NCBI GenBank assembly: GCA_963776465.1
Contig: CAVZMV010000002.1
Location: forward strand, 1,922,001-1,986,000
DNA length: 64,000 nucleotides
From: DASRHK01 sp963776465
GTDB lineage: Bacteria; Pseudomonadota; Gammaproteobacteria; Nevskiales; Nevskiaceae
Direction: 5' to 3'
Positions 7,961-15,529 of this stretch are shown in pieces. Positions within the stretch are counted from its first letter, which is position 1; every line of letters begins with the position of its first letter. The notes beneath the pieces were generated by a model that saw only the letters and a program-made list of their open reading frames with translations, was not told the origin of the DNA and made no database searches. Both the position numbers and the translations under genes were made by a program.

Positions 7961-8533
7961 ATGAATTTCCTCTACGCCAACCTGATCTCGGTGATCTGGA
8001 TCGGCTGGATGGCGTACTGGGCGATCGCCGCCCGCGGCGTGAAGCCCGTGAAGCGGAGCGAGTCGATGCCCTCGCGGCTCGCGTTCGTGATCCCCACGGC
8101 GATCGCCGCGCTGCTGATCTGGCCGCAGCACCTGCCGGGCGGCCTGCTCGGCGCCCGCTTCCTGCCCCCGACGGCGGGCTTCTACTGGATCGGCGTCGCG
8201 GTGCTGCTGTCTGGACTCCTGTTCAGCGTCTGGGCGCGCCTGCACCTGGGCCGCAACTGGAGCGGCGAAGTCACCGTGAAGCAGGGACACGAGCTGATCC
8301 GCACGGGACCTTACGGCCTGGTGCGCCATCCGATCTATACCGGCATCCTGCTCGGCTTCGTCGGCAGCGCCATCGCGCGCGGCGAATGGCGTGGCCTGAT
8401 CGCGATCGTGATCTTCCTCGTCGGGGTGTGGCGCAAGCTCAAGCTCGAGGAGCGCTTCATGACCGAGACCTTCGGCGAGGCCTACGCGCGCTATCGCGCC
8501 GAAGTCCCGGCGCTGATTCCGTTCGTCCTCTAA
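7961..8533 (+). CDS. Isoprenylcysteine carboxyl methyltransferase (ICMT) family membrane protein
   Basis: 190 residues, start ATG directly after the previous stop. About four to five membrane segments, then the family's cofactor-binding motif GPYGLVRHPIYTG and the C-terminal ERFMTETFGEAYARY followed by a short hydrophobic end. This is the ICMT/PEMT-like fold (PF04140/PF04191) that uses S-adenosylmethionine at the cytoplasmic membrane. Bacterial members act on unknown small or lipid substrates; true prenyl-cysteine substrates are not expected. Its end overlaps by 4 bp the end of the convergent dioxygenase gene. Confidence 0.8.
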   Translation: MNFLYANLISVIWIGWMAYWAIAARGVKPVKRSESMPSRLAFVIPTAIAALLIWPQHLPGGLLGARFLPPTAGFYWIGVAVLLSGLLFSVWARLHLGRNWSGEVTVKQGHELIRTGPYGLVRHPIYTGILLGFVGSAIARGEWRGLIAIVIFLVGVWRKLKLEERFMTETFGEAYARYRAEVPALIPFVL

Positions 8534-9249
8534 GCGGCGCGCCGGAACGTCACCACCAGCACGTCGCGATAGGCGGGCCTTGCCGGATCCAGCGCCTGCA
8601 CTGCGGTCACGCCGTGATACACGCGCGCGTCGTCGATCAGCGTCGCGTCCAGCGGATCGGTCAGTGTGAACTGGCCCAGGGGCCTGCCGTCTGGTGAGTG
8701 GATGGTAGTGGTGCCGCTGGCGATGTTCTGCCGCTGCACCATCAGCACGCAGACGTAGTCCACGCCGTCGCGATGCATGCCTTCGGGCGTGGGCTGCCCC
8801 GGCTCGCCCGCGATCGCCTCGATGCGGAACTGGTGCACCTCGACGTGCCACTCGACCACCGCCGGCGCCAGCCGCGAGAACACCAGGTGGCAGAATTTTA
8901 GGATCGCGCGCAGGGTCGCGCCCTTGCCGATGTCCTCGCCGACCGGCTCGAAGCTGCGAGCGATGCCGCCGAACAGCGCGTTGTAGTCGCGGCTCTGGTA
9001 GTGCGGCTGATGGGCCTGTCGATCGATCAGGTTGCCGACGGCGCGATAGACCGCGTAGCGACGGCGTCGGCAACGGTGGCCTTCGGCGAGGTATTGATCC
9101 AGGGGCATGCCGTTCCAGCTGGCGGCGAACGCGCGCCAGTCGGCGAGGGATCCGCACTGCTCGAGCAGCACGCGCACCTGCTCGGCGCGCGCGAAGGTCT
9201 GGCCTTCAGAGGCGACGGCTGCAGCGAGCTTGGGGAAGGATGGCGTCAC
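8530..9249 (-). CDS. 2-oxoglutarate/Fe(II) dioxygenase family protein (PF10014)
   Basis: 239 residues from a GTG at 9249; a GTG seven codons earlier (9270) is possible. MHRDGVDYV supplies the His-x-Asp iron ligands and DDARVYHGVT the distal His, the pattern of the PF10014 dioxygenases that include L-isoleucine 4-hydroxylase. FTLTDPLDATLIDD and the terminal RDVLVVTFRR fit the same fold. Family members hydroxylate free amino acids with 2-oxoglutarate and oxygen; the substrate here is unknown. The 5' end overlaps the 3' end of the upstream protease gene by 44 bp, which leaves the exact start uncertain. Cytoplasmic. Confidence 0.8.
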   Translation of the reverse strand: MTPSFPKLAAAVASEGQTFARAEQVRVLLEQCGSLADWRAFAASWNGMPLDQYLAEGHRCRRRRYAVYRAVGNLIDRQAHQPHYQSRDYNALFGGIARSFEPVGEDIGKGATLRAILKFCHLVFSRLAPAVVEWHVEVHQFRIEAIAGEPGQPTPEGMHRDGVDYVCVLMVQRQNIASGTTTIHSPDGRPLGQFTLTDPLDATLIDDARVYHGVTAVQALDPARPAYRDVLVVTFRRAA

Positions 9250-10567
9250 GGCGCGTGATTCTAAGCGCACCGCCGAGCATCAAGAGCATCCACGACACGA
9301 ACGACAGGCTGCCGCCGCCCGAAGCGCTCTCGCCGCCGCCTTCGCCGGCGCCCGCCGCGGACTGGGTCGGGCCACGATAGGCAGCGACGTACGGCGCCGC
9401 CTCGGTCATGGCCTTGGCGTTGTTGGCCTGCGAGGCTTCGAACTGCGGATCGCCGTCGGCGCCGCAGCTGCGGCCGTCGAGGATCAGGTCCGGATTGGTG
9501 ATGACGTCGCCGTGACTGCGGCCGGGGCCGGTGCCGCCGCCCCACATCAGCGAGTAATACGCGACCTCGCCCTCGGCGTCTTGGCACGCGCTCGCGTGCG
9601 AATACGGCTTCCAGTACGCAAAGCCGCCGGAGCTCGCGTAGTCGTGCCCGCCGGCCAGCGAATGCCCCATCTCGTGCGCCACGATCAGGTCGCCGCAGGT
9701 GAAGCCCGATTCGCTCGGCGCAACGCCGGCGACGCTGAAGCCGTCGCGATCGGCGTCGACGCTGAGCGGCGGATCGCTGTCGTCCATGCTGTTGAAGCCG
9801 CCGCTCAGGCCGCAAAGCGTGAGCCCGCCGCGGCCGGTGGGCTTGCCGTCCTGCGACCGGAACAGCATCACCAGGTCCGCCTGCGCCTGATTGCGCAGGG
9901 CGCCGACGCTGGCGCTGCCGGCCAGCGCATCGAGGTTGGCGTAGTAGTCGTCGTCCTCCGTGGTGTCGGCGAACGGCGAAACGCCGGCCACCGTGTAGCG
10001 CACGGGCACCATGCTGGTCTGCATGACGCCGTTGGCGACGAAGATCAGCCGCTCGGCGTGCGCGCGCATCTGGCCGGTGCCCAGGCGCGCGGCGGCGAGC
10101 GGCGTGTAGAGGATCAGCACGCGGATCTCGTACTTGCCATCGGGGCCCGGCGCTGCCTTGGCTGCAGGCTTGTAGGCCTTGGGCGCCGACGCCGGCAGCG
10201 TCACTTCATCTGTGGGTTGCACGTCGTATGCGCGCGCTGCCTTCTTCGCGGCGAGCGGCATCATCGACTGATGCCCGAAGCTGCCGTAGGCGTCGGCGCT
10301 CATCAGCTGGCCGTCCACCACGAACGCGTAGAGACGCGCCGCGCCGGTGGCGGAACGCGCGACCAGGCCGACCATCCCGGGAGCAGGGTGGGTGCGAGGA
10401 CCATTGAGGGTGTGCTGCGTGGCGTCGGGAAGCGTCAGCGTGATCGCCTTGCCTTCGTCGAGAACATCGGCCGCCGTCAGCGGTTCGGGAGTCGCGGTTT
10501 CAGCAGCAGAGGCAAACGACAAAGCACACAACGCAGCGCAGGCTGCGATCTTGAATCGGCGGATCAT
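9206..10567 (-). CDS. Secreted reprolysin-like zinc metalloprotease with GlyGly-CTERM anchor
   Basis: 453 residues. A signal peptide covers about 1-22. YEIRVLILYTPLAAARLG opens a metzincin catalytic domain, and His298-Glu-x2-His302-x2-Gly-x2-His308 is the extended HExxHxxGxxH zinc site, followed by a Met-turn candidate (YYSLMWGG). The C-terminus has a Gly-rich linker, GGG at 417-419, a hydrophobic stretch (422-437) and an Arg cluster, the GlyGly-CTERM sorting signal cleaved by rhombosortase in proteins exported by type II secretion. The tail continues 13 residues beyond the Arg cluster and overlaps the next gene, which is unusual for this signal. Likely an extracellular or surface protease. 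Confidence 0.85.
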   Translation of the reverse strand: MIRRFKIAACAALCALSFASAAETATPEPLTAADVLDEGKAITLTLPDATQHTLNGPRTHPAPGMVGLVARSATGAARLYAFVVDGQLMSADAYGSFGHQSMMPLAAKKAARAYDVQPTDEVTLPASAPKAYKPAAKAAPGPDGKYEIRVLILYTPLAAARLGTGQMRAHAERLIFVANGVMQTSMVPVRYTVAGVSPFADTTEDDDYYANLDALAGSASVGALRNQAQADLVMLFRSQDGKPTGRGGLTLCGLSGGFNSMDDSDPPLSVDADRDGFSVAGVAPSESGFTCGDLIVAHEMGHSLAGGHDYASSGGFAYWKPYSHASACQDAEGEVAYYSLMWGGGTGPGRSHGDVITNPDLILDGRSCGADGDPQFEASQANNAKAMTEAAPYVAAYRGPTQSAAGAGEGGGESASGGGSLSFVSWMLLMLGGALRITRRDAILPQARCSRRL

Positions 10568-10610
10568 TGGGTCCCCGGAACCCGGCGTAACGAATCGACG
10601 CCATTATGCC

Positions 10611-10641
10611 GGACGCCCGCGTGCGGGCGTGTCGGGTTTTT
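10611..10641. terminator. Perfect GC hairpin after the meta-pathway operon
   Basis: ACGCCCGC at 10613-10620 pairs perfectly with GCGGGCGT at 10623-10630 (2-base loop). It lies just past the last stop codon of the leftward operon (10640). The T-run (10637-10641) is on the opposite side for leftward transcription, so this is a weak terminator call; it also lies in the leader of the protease gene. Confidence 0.35.
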
Positions 10642-11098
10642 ACGACTCGCAGCGTTTCTTCAGCGCCGCCGTCTGCCGGTCGAAGCCGTCCTGGACCTTG
10701 GCCAGGGGGGTAAGCCCCGAAAGCAGGCCGGTCATCTGGATCGTCGTGCGATAGAACGTCTTGCCGCCCGACCGTTCCTCGAGCAGCTGCAGGCGATTGC
10801 TGCGCACCAGGTTCAGCGTCGAGAGGATCGTGCCGAACTGATAGCCGTAGCAGGCGCGTTTCAGACCGTCGCCCGGCGACGGTGGCTCGATGCGCGAGAT
10901 GCGTTCCTTGGAGATCAGCCCTTTTCCGTCCGCCCATCGCACGTGCAGGTCGATCGGCGCGCCGACGGTGGGGCCGCGCGGACAAACCACCTCGATCGTG
11001 AACGGATTCCAGTCCGGATAGTTCTTGAGATCCATGATCACGTGCCAGACCTTGTCGATCGGCGCGTCGATCAGCGCTTCGGCCTGCGCGGTCTTCAT
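10640..11098 (-). CDS. SRPBCC-family (polyketide cyclase/START-like) protein
   Basis: 152 residues. The N-terminal ALIDAPIDKVWHVIMDLKNYPDWNPF is the signature of the SRPBCC/polyketide cyclase fold, a helix-grip barrel with a deep hydrophobic ligand pocket. No signal peptide. Its ATG overlaps the stop of the aldolase gene (ATGA at 11095-11098), so it is translationally coupled as the last gene of the meta-cleavage operon. In that place it may bind or isomerise a hydrophobic intermediate, or chaperone a substrate; this is inferred from position only. Family call is firm, function open. Confidence 0.8.
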   Translation of the reverse strand: MKTAQAEALIDAPIDKVWHVIMDLKNYPDWNPFTIEVVCPRGPTVGAPIDLHVRWADGKGLISKERISRIEPPSPGDGLKRACYGYQFGTILSTLNLVRSNRLQLLEERSGGKTFYRTTIQMTGLLSGLTPLAKVQDGFDRQTAALKKRCES

Positions 11099-12186
11099 GC
11101 CTTGGTCGCTCCTGCGCTTCCTGCGCCCGCGACACTCGCACGTCCCTGTGCATCGCCTTTCTTCAGATCCCTGGCTTTCACCATCGTCAGCGCCGTGTCC
11201 TCGATCATGTCCTCCTGGCCGCCGACCATTTTCTGGCGGCCGAGCTCGAGCAGGATCTCGCGCGCGGAGATGCCGTACTTGGCCTCGGCGCGCTTGGCGA
11301 ACAGCAGGAACGAGGAGTAGACGCCGGCGTAGCCGAGCGTCAGCGCGTTGCGGTCGATGCGCACGGGGAAGTCCAGGATCGGGGTGACCAGATCCTCGGC
11401 GACGTCGGAGATCTTGAAGACGTCGACGCCGGTCTCGATGCCCATGCGGTTGCAGACCGCGATGAACACCTCCAGCGGCGTGTTGCCCGCGCCGGCGCCC
11501 ATGCCGCCGCAGGCACAGTCGATGCGCCGCGCGCCGGCCTCGACCGCGGCCAGCGAATTGGAGATGCCCATCGACAGGTTGTGATGGCCGTGGAAGCCGA
11601 TCTCTGTCTCGGGCTTGAGCTTCTCGCGCAGCAGGCTGATCCGCGCGCTGACGTCATCCGGAAGCATGTAACCCGCGGAGTCGGTGACGTAGAGACAGTT
11701 GGCGCCGTAGCTTTCCATCAGCAGCGCCTGCTTCAGGATCTCGGCCGGCTCGATCATGTGCGCCATCATCAGAAATCCGACGGTGTCCATGCCGAGCTTG
11801 CGGCCGAGCATGATGTGCTGCTCGGAAACGTCGGCCTCGGTGCAATGCGTCGCGACGCGGATCGTAGTGACGCCGCAGTCCTTGGCCATGCGCAGATGAT
11901 CCACGGTGCCGATGCCGGGCAGGAGCAGGGCAGACACCTTGGCTTTCTTCAGCAGCGGAATGACCGCGCGCAGATATTCCTCGTCGCTGGCCGCCGGGAA
12001 GCCGTAGTTCACCGACGCTCCGCCCAGGCCGTCGCCGTGCGTGACCTCGATCAGCGGCACGCCGGCCTCGTCCAGCCCCTTGGCGATCGACTTCATCTGC
12101 TCGATGGTGATCTGGTGACGCTTGGGGTGCATGCCGTCGCGCAGCGACATGTCGTGCACCTTGATGCCGGTTCCCTTGAGATTCAT
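11095..12186 (-). CDS. 4-hydroxy-2-oxovalerate aldolase (DmpG/HsaF/TesG type)
   Basis: 363 residues from the ATG at 12186, which overlaps the upstream stop. HDMSLRDGMH is the metal- and substrate-binding start of the HMGL-like TIM barrel, and GFHGHHNLSMGISNSLAAVE contains the paired metal-binding histidines. GGMGAGAGNTPLEVF and a C-terminal communication domain follow. The enzyme cleaves 4-hydroxy-2-oxo acids into pyruvate and an aldehyde, which is channelled to the acylating dehydrogenase encoded just upstream; the two normally form a heterotetramer. In steroid degradation the homologue is TesG/HsaF. The extended C-terminus (after KKGDAQG, Ala/Gly/Ser-rich) is unusual but short. Confidence 0.92.
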   Translation of the reverse strand: MNLKGTGIKVHDMSLRDGMHPKRHQITIEQMKSIAKGLDEAGVPLIEVTHGDGLGGASVNYGFPAASDEEYLRAVIPLLKKAKVSALLLPGIGTVDHLRMAKDCGVTTIRVATHCTEADVSEQHIMLGRKLGMDTVGFLMMAHMIEPAEILKQALLMESYGANCLYVTDSAGYMLPDDVSARISLLREKLKPETEIGFHGHHNLSMGISNSLAAVEAGARRIDCACGGMGAGAGNTPLEVFIAVCNRMGIETGVDVFKISDVAEDLVTPILDFPVRIDRNALTLGYAGVYSSFLLFAKRAEAKYGISAREILLELGRQKMVGGQEDMIEDTALTMVKARDLKKGDAQGRASVAGAGSAGATKA

Positions 12187-13061
12187 TTCATCTGCTCCGC
12201 AAACATCTCCGCCGTGCGCGTCGCCGACGCCGTCATGATGTCGAGGTTGCCCGCGTACTTCGGCAGGTAATCGCCCAGGCCGGCGACTTCCATGAAAGTC
12301 GTGACGCGGTTGCCGTCGAAGACCGGGCCGTTGACCAGCTTGTAGCCCGGCACGTACTTCTGCACTTCCCTGATCATCTCGTGCACGGACTTGGTGATCT
12401 CGTCCTGCTTGGGCGCTTCCTCGGTCAGGCAATGGATGGTGTCGCGCATGATCATCGGCGGCTCGGCCGGGTTGATGACGATGATCGCCTTGCCGACCTT
12501 GGCGCCGCCGACCTTCTCGACGCCGCTGGCGGTGGTGCGCGTGAACTCGTCGATGTTCTTGCGCGTGCCGGGGCCGACCGACTTGCTCGCAACCGTCGCC
12601 ACGATCTCGCCGTACTTCACCTTCTGCACGCGCGACACCGCGTAGACCATCGGGATCGTGGCCTGGCCGCCGCAGGAAACCATGTTGACGTTCATCTCGC
12701 CCTTGCCGGCGTGCTCCTTCAAGTTCACCGGCGGCACGCAGTAGGGGCCGATCGCAGCCGGAGTGAGGTCGATCATCACGACGCCGAGCTTGGTCAGCTT
12801 GTCGGAGTTCTCCTTGTGCACGTACGCGGAAGTCGCGTCGAAGGCGATGCGGATGCCATCGGCCTTCACGTGCGGCACGAGACCGTCGACGCCCTTGTCA
12901 GTGGTCTTGAGGCCCTGCTTGCGCGCTAGCGCCAGGCCCTCGCTCTGCGGATCGATGCCGACCATCCACACCGGCTCGAGCAGCGCGCTGCGCTTCAGCT
13001 TGTACATGAGGTCGGTGCCGATGTTGCCGGAGCCGACGATGGCGCATCTGATTTTCGTCAT
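12183..13061 (-). CDS. Acetaldehyde dehydrogenase (acylating), DmpF/HsaG/TesF type
   Basis: 292 residues. AIVGSGNIGTDL (8-19) is the NAD-binding loop and NMVSCGG carries the catalytic Cys130, which forms a thiohemiacetal with the aldehyde before acyl transfer to CoA. IGPYCVPPVN and KSVGPGTRKNIDEFT are conserved in the family. The product is acetyl-CoA or propionyl-CoA depending on the pathway. It overlaps both neighbours by ATGA junctions, so expression is tightly coupled to the aldolase, its physical partner. Cytoplasmic. Very confident of the enzyme; placement in the steroid rather than a monoaromatic pathway is inferred from the neighbouring hydrolase. Confidence 0.93.
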   Translation of the reverse strand: MTKIRCAIVGSGNIGTDLMYKLKRSALLEPVWMVGIDPQSEGLALARKQGLKTTDKGVDGLVPHVKADGIRIAFDATSAYVHKENSDKLTKLGVVMIDLTPAAIGPYCVPPVNLKEHAGKGEMNVNMVSCGGQATIPMVYAVSRVQKVKYGEIVATVASKSVGPGTRKNIDEFTRTTASGVEKVGGAKVGKAIIVINPAEPPMIMRDTIHCLTEEAPKQDEITKSVHEMIREVQKYVPGYKLVNGPVFDGNRVTTFMEVAGLGDYLPKYAGNLDIMTASATRTAEMFAEQMK

Positions 13062-13855
13062 GGTTCAAACCCTATCGATGCGCCGCCGATGCCGGCAAGC
13101 GTCATCTCGAACTTGTCGCCGGGCGTGATCGGCAGGAGCGGCGCCAGCGATCCGGACAGGATGATCTCCCCCTTCAGGAACGGGATGCCGAAGGCGCCGA
13201 GCGTGTTGGCCAGCCAAGCCACCGCAGTGGCGGGATGGCCTTGCACGGCGCGGCCTTCGCCGGTGGCGATCGGCTTGCCGTTCTTGTGGATCTGCATCCT
13301 CACCGACGGCAGGTCCAGCGAGCGCGGCTTGACGCGCGACTCGCCGAGCACGAAGACGCCGCAGGACGCGTTGTCGGCGATGGTGTCCTGGATCTTGATC
13401 TTCCAGTTCTCGATGCGCGAATCGACGATCTCGAAGCAGGGCGTCACGTATTCGGTCGCGTCCAGCACCTGCTCGGCGGTGACGCCGGGACCCTTGAGGT
13501 CGCGGCTGAGCACGAAGGCGATCTCGCCTTCGGCGCGCGGCTGGATCAGCCCGGCCTTGGCCAGGCTGACGGTGCTGCCGTCGGCGACGTGCATGCGGTC
13601 GAGCAGGAAGCCGAAGTCGGGCTGGTGCACGCCGAGCATGTCCTGCACCGGCTTGCTGGTGACGCCGATCTTCTTGCCGATCACGCGCTCGCCCTCGGCC
13701 TTGCGCCGCTCCAGCAGCCGCAAGGAGATCTTGTAGGCGTCGTCGATGTCGATGTCGCTATGCGTGGTCGTGAGCGGCGCGCGCGTGCGGCGTCCGCGGA
13801 GCAGGGCGAACAGCTCGTCGCCGAGCTGGGTGATGACGCTGGGGGAGAGGCTCAT
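13058..13855 (-). CDS. 2-oxopent-4-enoate-type hydratase (TesE/HsaE/MhpD family)
   Basis: 265 residues from the ATG at 13855, chosen because it overlaps the upstream stop (ATGA); upstream in-frame codons belong to the hydrolase gene region. IGKKIGVTSKPVQDMLGV, EGEIAF and PCFEIVDSRIENWKIKIQDTIADNAS are hallmarks of the FAH-fold hydratases/decarboxylases, with the Glu-Glu metal ligands in EGEIAF. The reaction adds water to a 2-hydroxydienoate to give a 4-hydroxy-2-oxo acid, the substrate of the downstream aldolase. Mg2+ or Mn2+ dependence is expected from the family. Third enzyme of this operon in reaction order after ring-cleavage and hydrolysis. Confidence 0.9.
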   Translation of the reverse strand: MSLSPSVITQLGDELFALLRGRRTRAPLTTTHSDIDIDDAYKISLRLLERRKAEGERVIGKKIGVTSKPVQDMLGVHQPDFGFLLDRMHVADGSTVSLAKAGLIQPRAEGEIAFVLSRDLKGPGVTAEQVLDATEYVTPCFEIVDSRIENWKIKIQDTIADNASCGVFVLGESRVKPRSLDLPSVRMQIHKNGKPIATGEGRAVQGHPATAVAWLANTLGAFGIPFLKGEIILSGSLAPLLPITPGDKFEMTLAGIGGASIGFEP

Positions 13856-14679
13856 CCGTTCTTCAGGAAGTCCAGCACCATGCGATTGAACAAGTCGCGA
13901 TGCTCGATCATCACCCAGTGTCCGCAGTTGGGGACGAGGACCATGCGGCAGTTCGGCATGCCCTTGGCGAGCCGCAGGATGCCGCTGTCGGGCATCATGT
14001 TCTCGTTCAGGCCCCACAGCGACAGTGTGGGACATTTGATCTTGCCGAGATCCGCAGTCATGTTCGGCACTTTCATCGTCTTCATGACCTGCGGGTTCTG
14101 CAGCTTCATCAGCTCGTAGCGCTCGTGCACCAGCGCGTCGTCGACGACCGCGGGGTTCACGACGAAGGCCTTCACGAAGAACGCCTTCATGTCGGCCTCG
14201 GTGATCGGCTTGCCGGCGCCGAAGAGCGCGAACATCGCCGCCATGCCCGGCATCGCCAGGTAGTCGGGCAGGTCGTTCAGGCCGCCCGGCGCCATCAGCA
14301 CCAGGCGCTCGACGTTGCCGGGATGCGCCAGCGCCATGCCGAGCGCGACCGCGCCGCCGAGGGAGTTGCCGACCAGCGTGTACTTGTCGACGCCGATCTG
14401 GTCAAGCGTCTGCTTCACGCACTCGACGAAGAACGCGAGTGGGTATTCGACGTCGGCGGGCTTGTCCGAGTAGCCGAAGCCGATGAGGTCGGGAACGATG
14501 CAGCGGAACCCGGCCTTCACCAGCGCCGGGTAATTGCCCTTGAAGTTGGAGTAGCCGCTGGCGCCGTTGCCGGAGCCGTGCAGCCAAACCACGACCGGCC
14601 CCTGGCCCTCGTCGATGTAATGGATGCGGCGGCCGTTGGGCAGCTGCGCGTACCTGGCTTCGGGGACGGGCTTGGACAT
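13852..14679 (-). CDS. Meta-cleavage product hydrolase (TesD/HsaD-like alpha/beta hydrolase)
   Basis: 275 residues. WLHGSGNGASG supplies the oxyanion region, GNSLGG holds the nucleophile Ser106 and NCGHW the catalytic His254. The acid position in LWGLNENMMP is Glu226 where meta-cleavage hydrolases usually have Asp. Enzymes of this group split the C-C bond of ring-fission products; in steroid catabolism TesD/HsaD cuts the A/B-ring fragment into a 2-hydroxydienoate and the remaining rings. First gene of a five-gene leftward operon. The HGSGNGASGYSNFKGNYP loop resembles the steroid-type hydrolases more than BphD, but an aromatic substrate is not excluded. No extradiol dioxygenase is in the window. 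Confidence 0.85.
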   Translation of the reverse strand: MSKPVPEARYAQLPNGRRIHYIDEGQGPVVVWLHGSGNGASGYSNFKGNYPALVKAGFRCIVPDLIGFGYSDKPADVEYPLAFFVECVKQTLDQIGVDKYTLVGNSLGGAVALGMALAHPGNVERLVLMAPGGLNDLPDYLAMPGMAAMFALFGAGKPITEADMKAFFVKAFVVNPAVVDDALVHERYELMKLQNPQVMKTMKVPNMTADLGKIKCPTLSLWGLNENMMPDSGILRLAKGMPNCRMVLVPNCGHWVMIEHRDLFNRMVLDFLKNG

Positions 14680-14767
14680 ACGGCAAGCATGTTCGAGCGC
14701 GGACGTGTTTGAAGCTTCGTCCGTGTGGACTAACGACGTGTTCCTTCAATGACCTAGCATTTAGCCC

Positions 14768-15529
14768 ATGGCACAAATCGTCCTCGTCACCGGCGGCGCC
14801 AAGGGCGTCGGCCGCGGCATCAGCGAGCGCTTCCTCGCCAGCGGCGCGACGGTGATCTGCTGCGGGCGCGAGGCGCCAGCGGAGATGCCGGCGCACTCGG
14901 GCCGCAAGGCGGAGTTCATCGCCGCCGACGTGCGCGACGCGGCGGCGCGCGACAAGCTCTTCGCCGACATTGCACAGCGCCACGGCCGGCTCGACGTGCT
15001 GGTGAACAACGCCGGCGGCTCGCCGTTCGCGATGGCGGACAAGGCGTCGCCGCGCTTCCACGAAGCGATCGTGCAGCTGAATCTCCTCGCGCCACTGCAC
15101 CTGGCGCAGAAGGCGAACCTTCTGATGCAGGCGCACGACGCTGGCGGCGTGATCGTCTTCGTCGCCAGCGTCAGCGCGCTCAGACCATCGCCGGGGACGG
15201 CGGCGTACGGCGCCGCCAAAGCGGGCGTCATTAACCTGGTGCAGTCACTCGCGGTGGAGTGGGCGCCCAAGGTGCGCGTCGTCGCGGTGAGTCCGGGCCT
15301 CGTGCGCACGGAGCAATCCGAGCTGCACTACGGCGACGAGGCCGGCATCGCCGCGGTGTCGACCACGGTGCCGGCGGGTCGCATGGCGCTGCCCGCGGAG
15401 ATCGGAGATGCGTGTGTCTGGCTGGCATCGCCCGCCGCGGCTTATGCGTCCGGCACCAATCTCGTCCTGCATGGCGGCGGCGAGCGGCCGGCGTTCCTCG
15501 ACGCGGCGACGGTGAACAAGAAGAGCTGA
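14768..15529 (+). CDS. SDR-family oxidoreductase
   Basis: 253 residues with a complete classical SDR active site: TGGAKGVGRGI nucleotide loop, NNAG (about 80-83), catalytic Ser in VASVSALRP, and Tyr-x3-Lys in AAYGAAKAG. Likely a cytoplasmic NAD(P)-dependent alcohol/ketone oxidoreductase. It diverges from the meta-cleavage operon across an 88-bp gap, which suggests shared control, and its stop overlaps the start of the RND exporter by one base (TGATG at 15527-15531), so those two are coupled. A role on hydroxylated steroid C/D-ring intermediates (compare IpdF) is possible but is an inference from position only. Confidence 0.87.
   Translation: MAQIVLVTGGAKGVGRGISERFLASGATVICCGREAPAEMPAHSGRKAEFIAADVRDAAARDKLFADIAQRHGRLDVLVNNAGGSPFAMADKASPRFHEAIVQLNLLAPLHLAQKANLLMQAHDAGGVIVFVASVSALRPSPGTAAYGAAKAGVINLVQSLAVEWAPKVRVVAVSPGLVRTEQSELHYGDEAGIAAVSTTVPAGRMALPAEIGDACVWLASPAAAYASGTNLVLHGGGERPAFLDAATVNKKS

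Noticed and set aside
13856..14035. Extended N-terminus of the hydratase
   Set aside because: The extra 60 codons lie in the hydrolase gene and have no homology; ATG 13855 overlaps the hydrolase stop as in the rest of the operon.
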